Shown piece after piece: positions 1 through 7,786 of a stretch of 64,000 nucleotides of DNA. Source of the stretch: Opitutaceae bacterium (GTDB taxonomy: Bacteria > Verrucomicrobiota > Verrucomicrobiia > Opitutales > Opitutaceae); contig JAIXWY010000008.1 of NCBI GenBank assembly GCA_027490995.1, positions 62,001-126,000 on the forward strand, written 5' to 3'. Made by a program: the position numbers and the translations under genes. Positions within the stretch are counted from its first letter, which is position 1. Every line of letters starts with the position of its first letter. The notes under the pieces were generated by a model. The model made no database searches, was not told the origin of the DNA, and saw only the letters and a program-made list of their open reading frames with translations.

Positions 1-105
1 AGTTTGGTGAAGGCGATTGTGGAGGCCCACGCGGGCTCGATGCGTTTGGATGACGCGCCCGGAGGTGGGGCGCGGTTCGAGGTGCGACTTCCCGTGGGGT
101 CGTGA
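1..105 (+). CDS. Sensor histidine kinase, C-terminal end only
   Basis: Only the last 34 codons are inside the window, ending at TGA 103-105. The peptide contains IVEAHAGSM followed by GGGARFEVRLP. This matches the end of the HATPase_c domain of two-component histidine kinases, where a conserved 'iveaHgG...' helix precedes a 'GxGxxFxvxLP' strand (the G2 box region). The protein would bind ATP and phosphorylate a response regulator. Its partner, input domain and membrane segments lie outside the window. The next gene is convergent, on the other strand, after 36 bases. Confidence 0.7.
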   Translation, partial: SLVKAIVEAHAGSMRLDDAPGGGARFEVRLPVGS

Positions 106-141
106 GCTCGCGCGTCAGGGCGCGGGCTGCCGTGGCGCGTG

Positions 142-1002
142 CTAAATGCGACGCAGCAGTTCCTCGATCCGGTCGGACACGGAGCGCGTGCGTGAGACGC
201 CGCGTACTGCATCCTCGAGCGTGAGCCCGGCCTGGGCCAAGACGGATGCCGAGGGAGCCCACGCATGCCGTTCGATGGAAAGACCGTGACCGAGTTCGGC
301 GGTGATCCAGCAGGCGAGGTGAAGCAGCGCGGTCGTGCGGTGATGAGAGGGATCGCCGCTCGGTGCGAAATGGTGACGTACCGGTTCGCTGAGTGATGCC
401 GGAAAGCCCCAGAACTGAAAGACGCGATCCACGGCTTCGGTGCTCGTGGTGCCGAAGGTGTTGAACTCCCATGCGGCCACCAAGGCTGCGGTGGGCTGGC
501 GGGCGCCGCATTCGCGGATCTCCTCCTCGTCAGCAAGCCCCTGAAGAAGTAGGCGGCCCACCGGCCGCAGCAGGCCGAGCGTGTAGCCGGCACTCGCGTC
601 TTCGCCGGCGCGCCGGCAGAGACTCTCCAAGGCGGCGGCGGTGGTCACCGAGTTGCGCCAGATATCTTCCCCGGTCAGCCCATAAATCGGCAACGCCTTC
701 CGTTCGTAGAGATCCGACGCCATCGCCGCACCGACCAACCGGTAGACTTCGTAGAGACCAATTCGCTCGATTGCCTCGGCCAGGCTTTGCGGCGGGTCGG
801 GGATGCCCACTCCGGCGGAACAGGCGAGTCTGAGAATCCGCGCCGCCAGCGCTGCGTCGATCTGGACGCAGGCCCCGATCTCATCCAGCCGCACCTGCGG
901 CTCGCGCATAAGCGTAGTCAGGCGCCGAAACACCCGCGGTGCCGGTGAGAGACGGCTGGCGATGTTGGACAGCTGCGAGTCCAGGGAGAGGCCGGCGGAC
1001 AT
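142..1002 (-). CDS. HDOD domain protein
   Basis: The 286-residue protein starts at the ATG ending at 1002 (MSAGLSLD). A longer reading to 1056 would need a TTG start and adds an unconvincing N-terminus. The N-terminal two thirds resemble the HDOD domain: a helical segment with EPQVRLDEIGACVQIDAALAARIL, then AIERIGLYEVYRLV, then GYTLGLLRPVGRLLLQ. That last segment sits where true HD-GYP phosphodiesterases carry 'HDIGK', so the metal-binding His-Asp pair is missing, as is normal for HDOD. HDOD proteins are signalling or regulatory proteins without known enzymatic activity. It lies 84 bases downstream of cinA on the same strand, so co-transcription is plausible. The specific role is unknown. Confidence 0.75.
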   Translation of the reverse strand: MSAGLSLDSQLSNIASRLSPAPRVFRRLTTLMREPQVRLDEIGACVQIDAALAARILRLACSAGVGIPDPPQSLAEAIERIGLYEVYRLVGAAMASDLYERKALPIYGLTGEDIWRNSVTTAAALESLCRRAGEDASAGYTLGLLRPVGRLLLQGLADEEEIRECGARQPTAALVAAWEFNTFGTTSTEAVDRVFQFWGFPASLSEPVRHHFAPSGDPSHHRTTALLHLACWITAELGHGLSIERHAWAPSASVLAQAGLTLEDAVRGVSRTRSVSDRIEELLRRI

Positions 1003-1086
1003 GGGTTTAAGAGAACGACGCGGTGCCCCATCGTCACATCCTCCCCTCGATTCCAACGGCTTTTACCGGGCTTTCACGGCTACCTG

Positions 1087-2415
1087 TCAACCGGCGCTCT
1101 GGGGGACGCGGTTTTCTGGGCCTCGGACGGTCTGCTCCTTCACGAGCTCCCGCCGGAGCCAGTCGAGGGCGGCGTTGACGGCGCGGATCTTTACGGTCGG
1201 ACGCGGGCCGGGATAGGAGAGGCGGCGCGACCAGACCCCGCGGTGCGAGTAGAGGGCGAGGTAGATCGTGCCGACCGGGTTCGCCTCGGTGCCGCCCGTC
1301 GGACCGGCGAACCCGGTCAGGGCGATGGCGTAGTCGGCCCCCAGACGCTCCGCGGCCCCGGTTGCCATGGCCACGGCGGCCTCGGCCGACACGGCGCCGT
1401 GCTGGGCGAGCAAGTCCTCGGGGACCTCCAGCAGCTGCATCTTGGATTCGTTGGAGTAGCAGACGCACCCACCGGCGAAGAACTTCGAGGCACCGCAGAT
1501 GTTGGTGAACGCGTTTGCCAGCAGTCCCCCGGTGGCGGTTTCGGCGACCGCGAGGGTGTGTTCGCCGGCGCGCAGCAGGTCGGCGCAGACATCGGCGAGG
1601 GAATCGTGGCCGAAGCACAGGAAATCCTCGCCGAGCGAGCGCGCGCACTCCGCGGCGAGCGCGTGGAGGGCGTCGTCGTTCAATTCACCGCTCGGAGAAC
1701 TCAACCGACAGTCGACCTGTCCCTGGTGGGCGCAGAAAGCGACGCTGAGCGCGGAGCCGCAGCGATCGAGCAGCGGCTGGAGTTTTGTTTCCAGCGCACT
1801 TTCTCCTATCCCGGCGGTGCGCAGCTGCACGTAGGCCTCGCGGGGCCGGATGAGCCCGAGCGCGGCCAGACGCGGCAGCACCTGCTCCCGGAACATCGGC
1901 TGCAGCTCGTTCGGTGGTCCCGGCAGCATGCACAGGACGCGGCCATCCTGCTCCACCCAGAGGCCGGGTGCCGTGCCGTTCGCGTTTGCCAAGACCTCTC
2001 CGCGTGAGAACCGGTATGCCTGCTTGCGGTTATTGGGAGTCATCCTCCGACCCATGCGCTTGAAGCGCTCGATGATCGCCCGCTCGATTTCCGCATCGAA
2101 GACCAACTCCTGCCCCAGCACCTCCGCGATCGCCTCGCGCGTGCGGTCGTCGCAGGTCGGCCCCAGCCCGCCGGTCGTGATGATCACCTCCGCCCGGGCC
2201 CAACTCTCGCGGAACTGCGTCCGAATCGCTTCGGCCTCGTCGGTGATCGTGACATTCCGATCGAGCATCACCCCGCGCCGCCCGAGTTCCGCGCCGATGA
2301 ACGTCAGGTGCCCGTTGGCGGTCAGCCCGAGGAGTAGCTCGTCGCCGAGGGTGAGTAATTCGAAGCGACGGGCCGGAGCGGCAGCCGGCGGAAGGGTCGG
2401 GGGAGGTGAAACCAT
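1087..2415 (-). CDS. cinA: CinA family protein (MocoBD domain plus NMN deamidase-like domain)
   Basis: The 442-residue length fits full-size CinA. Residues about 15-190 form the MoaB/MogA-like domain, with LTLGDELLLG near the start and TTGGLGPTCDDRTREA, the conserved GGxGPTxDD signature. The C-terminal part is the PncC/CinA-C domain (nicotinamide-nucleotide amidase family), ending near ALTGFAGPTGG. The usual AESCTGG motif of that domain reads AETATGG here, so Ser and Cys are replaced by Thr and Ala, which raises the question of whether the amidase is active. The start at 2415 (MVSPPPT) leaves only 36 bases to the divergent uvrC. A longer reading through uvrC in antisense is rejected. Known CinA roles are pyridine nucleotide salvage and, in some species, competence. 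Confidence 0.9.
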   Translation of the reverse strand: MVSPPPTLPPAAAPARRFELLTLGDELLLGLTANGHLTFIGAELGRRGVMLDRNVTITDEAEAIRTQFRESWARAEVIITTGGLGPTCDDRTREAIAEVLGQELVFDAEIERAIIERFKRMGRRMTPNNRKQAYRFSRGEVLANANGTAPGLWVEQDGRVLCMLPGPPNELQPMFREQVLPRLAALGLIRPREAYVQLRTAGIGESALETKLQPLLDRCGSALSVAFCAHQGQVDCRLSSPSGELNDDALHALAAECARSLGEDFLCFGHDSLADVCADLLRAGEHTLAVAETATGGLLANAFTNICGASKFFAGGCVCYSNESKMQLLEVPEDLLAQHGAVSAEAAVAMATGAAERLGADYAIALTGFAGPTGGTEANPVGTIYLALYSHRGVWSRRLSYPGPRPTVKIRAVNAALDWLRRELVKEQTVRGPENRVPQSAG

Positions 2416-2451
2416 ACTTGCGGTTGCGAAGATTAGGTTAAACTCGGAAAA
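2416..2451. promoter_or_regulatory. 36-bp divergent promoter region of cinA and uvrC
   Basis: Only 36 bases separate the two start codons. On the + strand, TTGCGG (2418-2423) and TAAACT (2439-2444) are 15 bases apart and would place the uvrC transcript start within a base or two of its ATG. On the - strand, TAATCT (complement of 2430-2435) lies 14 bases upstream of the cinA ATG. Neither gene has a clear Shine-Dalgarno sequence here. Short-leader or leaderless transcripts are therefore possible. This is pattern reading by eye, not a computed promoter. Confidence 0.35.
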
Positions 2452-3984
2452 ATGCCAGCCACTGCACCGGATCAGCCCGCCGAGCCCTCCTCGCTCAAGG
2501 AAAAGGTCCGGCGGCTGCCCGACAAACCCGGGGTCTACCTGATGAAGGACCGGCTGGGGCGGATCATCTACGTGGGCAAGGCCAAGAGCCTCCGGCGGCG
2601 GGTCTCTTCCTATTTCACTCCCTCCCGGGCCCTCACGTGGCACCCAAAGATCCGGGCGCTGATCGACCTGATCGAGGACCTCGAGGTCATTGAAGTCCGC
2701 TCCGAGCCCGAGGCTCTCCTGCTGGAGGGCCGTCTGATCAAACAGTGGCGGCCCCGTTACAACACCGACTTCACGGACGACAAACGCTTCCTGCTGGTGC
2801 GGGTGGACCCGACCGAGGAGCTGCCTCGCTTCCGGCTGACGCGGGTGAAGGTGGATGAGCGCTCGCGGTATTTTGGCCCCTTCGCGCATTCCGGACTGCT
2901 CCGCAAGACGCTCGCGCAGATGCGGCGACAGTTCGGCATCCTGCTCGGCGACGCGCATCCCCAAAAGCTGAACGACGCGACGTGGCGGCTTTACGACGAC
3001 GTGCGGCAGGAGCTGTACGGCTTTGAGAACGTGACCACGGCCGCGGACTATCGCCGGCGGGTGGACGAGGCCTGCGCCTTCCTTGAGGGCAAGTCGCGCG
3101 AGTGGCTGGAGACGCTGCGCGACGAGATGAAGGCGGCGGCGGCGGAGAAGGCCTTTGAACGCGCGGCCGAGTTGCGCGACCTCGTCCTCGCGTTGGAGAA
3201 GACCCTCGCGAAGACGCGCAAGTACGAGCGCAACCACCCGATGCCGGCGGCGGGAGAAACGGCTCTGGAGGAGTTGGGCCGGGTGCTCGCCCTCGCAGCC
3301 CCGCCGCGTACGATGGAGTGCTTCGACATCTCGCACATCTCCGGAACGTTCGTCGTCGCCTCCATGGTGCGCTTTCGCGAGGGCCGGCCGGAGAAGGCGC
3401 AGTACCGCCGTTTCCAGATTCGGAGCTTCGTGGGCAATGACGACTTCCGGGCGATGGAGGAGGTGGTCGGGCGTCGCTACGCCCGCATGCGCGAGGACGG
3501 ACAAGCGCTGCCGGACCTCATCGTGATCGACGGTGGACGCGGGCAGATCGGTGCGGCTCTCAAAGCCTTCGTGGCGCTTGAGGCGACGCCCCCGCCTCTG
3601 ATCGGCCTCGCGAAGAAGCACGAGACGATCATTTTCCCCGATGCGCGCGCCCCGCTCAATCTCCCGTTGAATTCGCCTGCGCTCAACCTGCTGCAGCGCT
3701 TGCGCGACGAGGCGCACCGCTTCGCCAACACCTACAACGCGGACCTCCGGTCGCGAAAGCTGCGCGAAAGTATCCTCGATGACTTCACGGGCCTCGGCGC
3801 CGTGCGGCGCGCGGCGTTGCTCGAGCACTTTGGCAGCATCGACCGACTCAAGGCCGCCTCCGCCGCGGAGATCCGCGACGTCGAAGGATTCGGTCCCAAG
3901 CTCGCGGTCGAGCTGTTTGAATTCCTCCGCCGCGCCGCGCCCGCATCCGCGCCGGTCACACCGGACGTGTCCGAAGGCGAATGA
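2452..3984 (+). CDS. uvrC: Excinuclease ABC subunit C, short form without the Cys region
   Basis: The protein is the dual-incision nuclease of nucleotide excision repair, acting with UvrA and UvrB. The N-terminal GIY-YIG domain reads GVYLMKDRLGRIIYVGKAKS (about residues 27-46). A UVR motif, AFERAAELRDLV, sits near residues 233-244. The RNase H-like endonuclease domain starts at ECFDISH (Asp292) and has VIDGGRGQ (Asp360) and DEAHRF. Two helix-hairpin-helix motifs end the protein (GLGAVRRAALLEHFG, VEGFGPKLA). At 510 residues it is about 100 shorter than typical UvrC. The PCLxxxIGxCxxPC region is replaced by a Cys-free stretch, and most of the segment between the UVR motif and the nuclease domain is absent; only two Cys occur in the whole protein. 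The 3' end overlaps the convergent SDR gene by 29 bases. Confidence 0.92.
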   Translation: MPATAPDQPAEPSSLKEKVRRLPDKPGVYLMKDRLGRIIYVGKAKSLRRRVSSYFTPSRALTWHPKIRALIDLIEDLEVIEVRSEPEALLLEGRLIKQWRPRYNTDFTDDKRFLLVRVDPTEELPRFRLTRVKVDERSRYFGPFAHSGLLRKTLAQMRRQFGILLGDAHPQKLNDATWRLYDDVRQELYGFENVTTAADYRRRVDEACAFLEGKSREWLETLRDEMKAAAAEKAFERAAELRDLVLALEKTLAKTRKYERNHPMPAAGETALEELGRVLALAAPPRTMECFDISHISGTFVVASMVRFREGRPEKAQYRRFQIRSFVGNDDFRAMEEVVGRRYARMREDGQALPDLIVIDGGRGQIGAALKAFVALEATPPPLIGLAKKHETIIFPDARAPLNLPLNSPALNLLQRLRDEAHRFANTYNADLRSRKLRESILDDFTGLGAVRRAALLEHFGSIDRLKAASAAEIRDVEGFGPKLAVELFEFLRRAAPASAPVTPDVSEGE

Positions 3985-4807
3985 ACCAGTCGACCACCCG
4001 CGCCGGGAAGAGCCAGCGCGCGAACAGGAAAAGCCGAGCGTGGGCCGGCGCCGTGTAGTGTAGGCACGGCCGCCGTGCGCTCAGCGCTCGCTCCACGCAG
4101 CGCGCAATCACGTCGGGGCTGGCAGCGAGCCGGCGCAACTCCGCAAATCCGTCGCGCAACCGGCTCATGTACGGCGTGTACGGCCCGAGGTCCGCGAGCG
4201 TGTCTTCCGACGCGGCGGTCGCGGCATCGACGAACTCTGTGGCGATGAACCCTGGGCGGATCACCACGACCTGCACGCCAAACGGTTTGAGCTCGCCGCG
4301 CAGACCATCCGACAGCGCTTCGAGGGCGTGTTTGGTGGAGTCATACACGGACGTCAGCGGTCGGGCGATACGGCCGGCGACGGACGTGATGTTGACGATG
4401 CGGCCGCTGCCTTGGTCGCGCAGCACCGGGGCGACGAGTTGGCAGAGGGCGACCACCGCGAAGACGTTTACCTCGTAGTTGTGTTTGATCGACGCGAGTG
4501 GGACGCGTTCGAGGGGCCCGCGCTGGGCGTAGCCGGCGTTATTGATGAGCGCGTCGAGTCGACCGAAGCGGGCGAGCGTGCCGGTGATCAGGGCTTCGCG
4601 TTGCTCGGCGAGGGTGAGATCAGCGGCGAAGGGGACGACCCGGGTGCCGGTGGGATCGAGCTCGGCCGCGAGGGCCTTGAGCCGATCGGCACGGCGCGCG
4701 GTGAGGATTAACCGGGCTCCGGAGCGGGCGAGTCGGCGGGCGGTCGCTTCGCCAATTCCGGCGGACGCACCGGTGATGAGGATAACCTGTTCGGACAGCG
4801 GCGGCAT
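3956..4807 (-). CDS. Short-chain dehydrogenase/reductase
   Basis: This 283-residue classical SDR has the NAD(P)-binding glycine motif TGASAGIGEA at the N-terminus, the NNAG motif (ALINNAGYAQRG), the catalytic Ser in ITSVAG, and the YxxxK pair in VYDSTKHALE. An Arg-rich stretch after the first strand (TARRADRL) suggests NADPH preference. The substrate cannot be read from the sequence. The C-terminal extension past residue 240 is hydrophobic and basic (LFLFARWLFPARVVDWFIRL) and could touch the membrane. The last 29 bases overlap the end of uvrC on the opposite strand. Confidence 0.88.
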   Translation of the reverse strand: MPPLSEQVILITGASAGIGEATARRLARSGARLILTARRADRLKALAAELDPTGTRVVPFAADLTLAEQREALITGTLARFGRLDALINNAGYAQRGPLERVPLASIKHNYEVNVFAVVALCQLVAPVLRDQGSGRIVNITSVAGRIARPLTSVYDSTKHALEALSDGLRGELKPFGVQVVVIRPGFIATEFVDAATAASEDTLADLGPYTPYMSRLRDGFAELRRLAASPDVIARCVERALSARRPCLHYTAPAHARLFLFARWLFPARVVDWFIRLRTRPV

Positions 4808-4923
4808 GGGCGCAGTGAGCCATTGAGGGGCCGGAGCGGCGAGCGGAATTGCGCCTTGCGTGGACCCCGGTTGGCTGGGGAAAGAGATTGAGCGTGGGGT
4901 CGGATCGTGGCAGTTCGGAACGC

Positions 4924-6426
4924 ATGCGCTTACCCCTGCTGTTGGTGTTGCTCGCGTGCGGCGTGTCGCTGCGCGCCGATGTGTCCCTCGCTCCGCTGTT
5001 TCAGGATCACGGGGTGTTGCAGCGGGACAAACCGGTGCCGATCTGGGGCTGGGCGGACGCCGGGGAGGCGGTGACGGTGACCTTTGCGGGTCAGGAGGTG
5101 AAGACGGTGACGGACGCCGCGGGCCGCTGGCGGGTGGAGTTAGCCCCCTTGGTTGCGAGCGCGGAGCCGGCCGAGTTGGTCGTGTCAGGACGCAACCGGG
5201 TCGTCGTGAGCGACGTGCTGGTGGGTGAAGTCTGGCTGTGCTCGGGACAGTCCAACATGGCGTGGACCGTCGCGGCCTCCGATCGTCCCGAGGAAGAGAA
5301 GGCCGCGGCTCGGTTTCCCCTGATTCGGCACTATAAAGTGCCTCAGCGAGTGGCGGATGCGCCCGAGGACCGGATGAAGGGTGAGTGGCAGGTTACCTCC
5401 CCGGAGAACGTGGGGCGCTTCACGGCGGTGGGTTATTTTTTTGCGCGGGAGCTACACCGCAAGCTGGGGGTTCCGATCGGGTTGGTGAACAGCTCGTACG
5501 GCGGCACGCCGGTGGAGGCATGGATGAGCCCGGAGTCGCTCGCGTCCGATCCAGCCTTTGCGGTGGTCGGCCAGCGCTGGGCCGAGGCCTTGGCCAAGTA
5601 TCCAGAGCGCGCGGTGGCGCACGCGGAGGCCACCGCCCAGTGGACGGCGGAGCGCGACGCGGCCAAGGCGGCCGGCAAGGCCTTTGAACGGCGCGCGCCC
5701 CGGCCGCCGCAGGGTCCGGGCCATCCCGATACCCCGTCGGGCCTCTATCACGCGATGATCCACCCGCTGCTCCCCTTCGCGTTGCGCGGAGCCCTCTGGT
5801 ACCAAGGAGAGTCCAACGCCGGTCGGGCCTCCGAGTACCGCGCCCTGTTCTCGACCATGATTACGCAGTGGCGGCAGGCGTTCGGTCAGGGCGACTTCCC
5901 TTTCTACTGGGTGCAGCTCGCCAACTTTAAAACGGACCGGCCGGACAGCGGCGCGTGGCCGCTCCTGCGCGAAGCTCAGACTCAGACGCTCGCGCTGCCG
6001 GCCACCGGGCAGGCCATCTCGATCGACATCGGGAACCCCGATGACATCCATCCCCGCAACAAACAGGAAGTGGGACGGCGCCTTGCGCTCATCGCGATGA
6101 GCCAGACTTACGGTCAGACGATGGACTATTCGGGCCCCGTCTTCCTTCGTGCGGACCCGGAGAAGGATCGCTTGCGCATCAGTTTCACCCATGCGGTCAC
6201 GGGCTTGATCGCACGGGACAAGCCGCTGCAATCCTTTGAAGTGGCCGGAACGGATGGGGTTTACCGGCCCGCAACCGCGGAGATCGAGGGAGACACCGTG
6301 GTGGTGCGGTCGGCGGAGGTCTCGACGCCGGTCGCCGTGCGCTATGCCTGGCGCAACTCGCCCGAGGCGAATCTCTTCAATGGCGCCGGCCTCCCGGCAG
6401 TGCCTTTCCGCAGCGACGCGCCCTGA
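4924..6426 (+). CDS. Exported sialate O-acetylesterase family protein
   Basis: This is a 500-residue protein starting at the ATG at 4924, which gives a clean signal peptide (MRLPLLLVLLACGVSLRAD). It has the SGNH-type features of bacterial sialate O-acetylesterases: block I GEVWLCSGQSNMAW with the nucleophilic Ser, a GALWYQGESNA block, and a C-terminal DDIHPRNKQEVGRRLA block carrying the Asp-x-x-His pair. A beta-rich segment (about residues 30-100) precedes the esterase core. The family removes O-acetyl groups from sialic acids or other acetylated sugars of polysaccharides and is common in polysaccharide-degrading Verrucomicrobia and Bacteroidetes. The true substrate here is unknown. The upstream in-frame ATG at 4849 is less likely because it hides the signal peptide. 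Confidence 0.88.
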   Translation: MRLPLLLVLLACGVSLRADVSLAPLFQDHGVLQRDKPVPIWGWADAGEAVTVTFAGQEVKTVTDAAGRWRVELAPLVASAEPAELVVSGRNRVVVSDVLVGEVWLCSGQSNMAWTVAASDRPEEEKAAARFPLIRHYKVPQRVADAPEDRMKGEWQVTSPENVGRFTAVGYFFARELHRKLGVPIGLVNSSYGGTPVEAWMSPESLASDPAFAVVGQRWAEALAKYPERAVAHAEATAQWTAERDAAKAAGKAFERRAPRPPQGPGHPDTPSGLYHAMIHPLLPFALRGALWYQGESNAGRASEYRALFSTMITQWRQAFGQGDFPFYWVQLANFKTDRPDSGAWPLLREAQTQTLALPATGQAISIDIGNPDDIHPRNKQEVGRRLALIAMSQTYGQTMDYSGPVFLRADPEKDRLRISFTHAVTGLIARDKPLQSFEVAGTDGVYRPATAEIEGDTVVVRSAEVSTPVAVRYAWRNSPEANLFNGAGLPAVPFRSDAP

Positions 6427-6444
6427 GCGCGCCGATCGCCGCCG

Positions 6445-7236
6445 TTACAGCCCGACCAGCGAGCCGTTGCGCTTGATCCAGCGCTCGGCTTCGCGCCAGC
6501 CCGGGCAGACCTCTTCCACGCGGGCCCAGAAACGGTCTGAATGGTTCATCTCGCGCAGATGCATCAGTTCGTGGTGGATGATGTAGTCGCGGACAAAGTC
6601 CGGAGTTTGGATCAGCCGCCAGTTCAGGGAAATGACGCCGCCGGCCGAGCAGGATCCCCAGCGGGAGCGCTGGTTGCGCACGGAGACCTGGCGGACGGCG
6701 ACGCCGGTGACAGCGGCGAGCTCCCAAGTGCGGGCGGGTAGTTCGACCTTCGCGCGACGGAGGAAATGCGCTTCCAGAGTGGGCCGTACGTCGCGGTCGA
6801 GGCGGGAGACGCGGAACACATCGGCGGCGAGGCAGACCGCAGGACGTTCGCCTGCGAGGGCGATGCGGATCTCGGTCAACTCTCCGCGCCAGAGTACGTG
6901 AGTGCCCGGCGCCCAGACCGCGGCGCTCTTGGGTCGGCGTTGCTGCCGTTCGCGGGCGCGTTCCAGCCAGTCGCGCTGCGACTCCAGAAAACGGCGCGCC
7001 TCGCGCTCGCTTCCTCGTGCTGGGATCGTGAGCACCGCGACGCCGTCGCGCCGTAGTGTCAGGCGATAGTTCTCGGCGCGGGCGCTGCGGACGAGCACGC
7101 AGGCGTCGTCGCCATTCGCGTTCGTCCCCGGGGCGGCGGTGGACAGTGTACCTGCCGCAGCCCGTGCTGCTGCGCCGGCCGGTTCCGAATGCGCGGAGTC
7201 AATCTGGCCGAACAGATCCTGCTGTTGCTCGCGCAT
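6445..7236 (-). CDS. YgjP-type M48-family metallopeptidase (DUF45)
   Basis: The 263-residue protein carries the zinc site HHELMHLREMNHSDRFW near residues 221-237, with HExxH followed by a third His, as in the YgjP/DUF45 metallopeptidase family. Upstream are the family's QxSxRNQRSRWGSCS and LNWRLIQTPDFVRDYI blocks (about residues 175-215). The N-terminal 40 residues are low complexity. YgjP relatives often neighbour restriction or housekeeping genes, and their substrate is not settled. The start codon lies 6 bases downstream of the stop of the phosphoesterase gene, so the two probably form an operon. Confidence 0.88.
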   Translation of the reverse strand: MREQQQDLFGQIDSAHSEPAGAAARAAAGTLSTAAPGTNANGDDACVLVRSARAENYRLTLRRDGVAVLTIPARGSEREARRFLESQRDWLERARERQQRRPKSAAVWAPGTHVLWRGELTEIRIALAGERPAVCLAADVFRVSRLDRDVRPTLEAHFLRRAKVELPARTWELAAVTGVAVRQVSVRNQRSRWGSCSAGGVISLNWRLIQTPDFVRDYIIHHELMHLREMNHSDRFWARVEEVCPGWREAERWIKRNGSLVGL

Positions 7237-7242
7237 GCCAGG

Positions 7243-7680
7243 TTAGAGGATCACGCATTCCCACGACTGGATCCGTCCTGGTTCAAGCGTGAGCCAGGCG
7301 AAGCTCTTGATGCTGGCGCGCGGGAACGAGATGCATCCCGGGTTCAGCCAGCGCACCCCGTGCGCGTCCACCTCGTCGCGCGGCACATGCGTGTGCCCAT
7401 GCAGCAACACCTGGGCTCCCTTGGGTGCGGAGCGGGGAGGAATATGGATCAAGTGGAAGGCGATACCCGCGCGCTGCAACGTGCGCTCGAGCGGCCAGCG
7501 CGGGTCGAAGTCGTTGTTGCCACGAACGACGATGAGCGGAGGCCCGAGCGACTCGAATTCCGCGAGGACCTCCGGTTGGCAGACATCGCCGAGATGCCAG
7601 ATTTCGTCGGCGCCGCGGAGCCGCCCGGGAAGGTCCGGCGGGTAGCGGTCGTGGGTGTCGGAGACCACGGCAATGCGCAT
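7243..7680 (-). CDS. YfcE/MJ0936-type metallophosphoesterase
   Basis: This is a 145-residue single-domain calcineurin-like phosphoesterase. Metal-binding motifs are visible in order: SDTHD (D-x-H) near residue 8, GDVCQPE (GD), RGNND (GNxD), and a C-terminal GHTHVPRDE (GHTH). The size and motif spacing fit the YfcE family, which hydrolyses phosphodiesters in vitro and has an uncertain physiological substrate. I chose the ATG ending at 7680 (MRIAVVSDTHD), which puts the first motif at the usual place; a further start 51 bases upstream adds no recognisable sequence. It is followed after 6 bases by the YgjP-type peptidase gene. Confidence 0.88.
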   Translation of the reverse strand: MRIAVVSDTHDRYPPDLPGRLRGADEIWHLGDVCQPEVLAEFESLGPPLIVVRGNNDFDPRWPLERTLQRAGIAFHLIHIPPRSAPKGAQVLLHGHTHVPRDEVDAHGVRWLNPGCISFPRASIKSFAWLTLEPGRIQSWECVIL

Positions 7681-7786
7681 GGCCCATGTTTTCGGTGGCC
7701 GTGCGCCGAGGCGATGCAAAATCGGCGACAATCCGCCGCCGAAACAGCCTTGCGGCTAGCGGGGGCCGGAGTGTGATCGGGGCTGC

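Noticed and set aside
2416..3828. N-terminal extension of cinA running antisense through uvrC
   Set aside because: The extension is not CinA-like, and uvrC on the other strand is unambiguous; the conserved CinA sequence starts at 2415.
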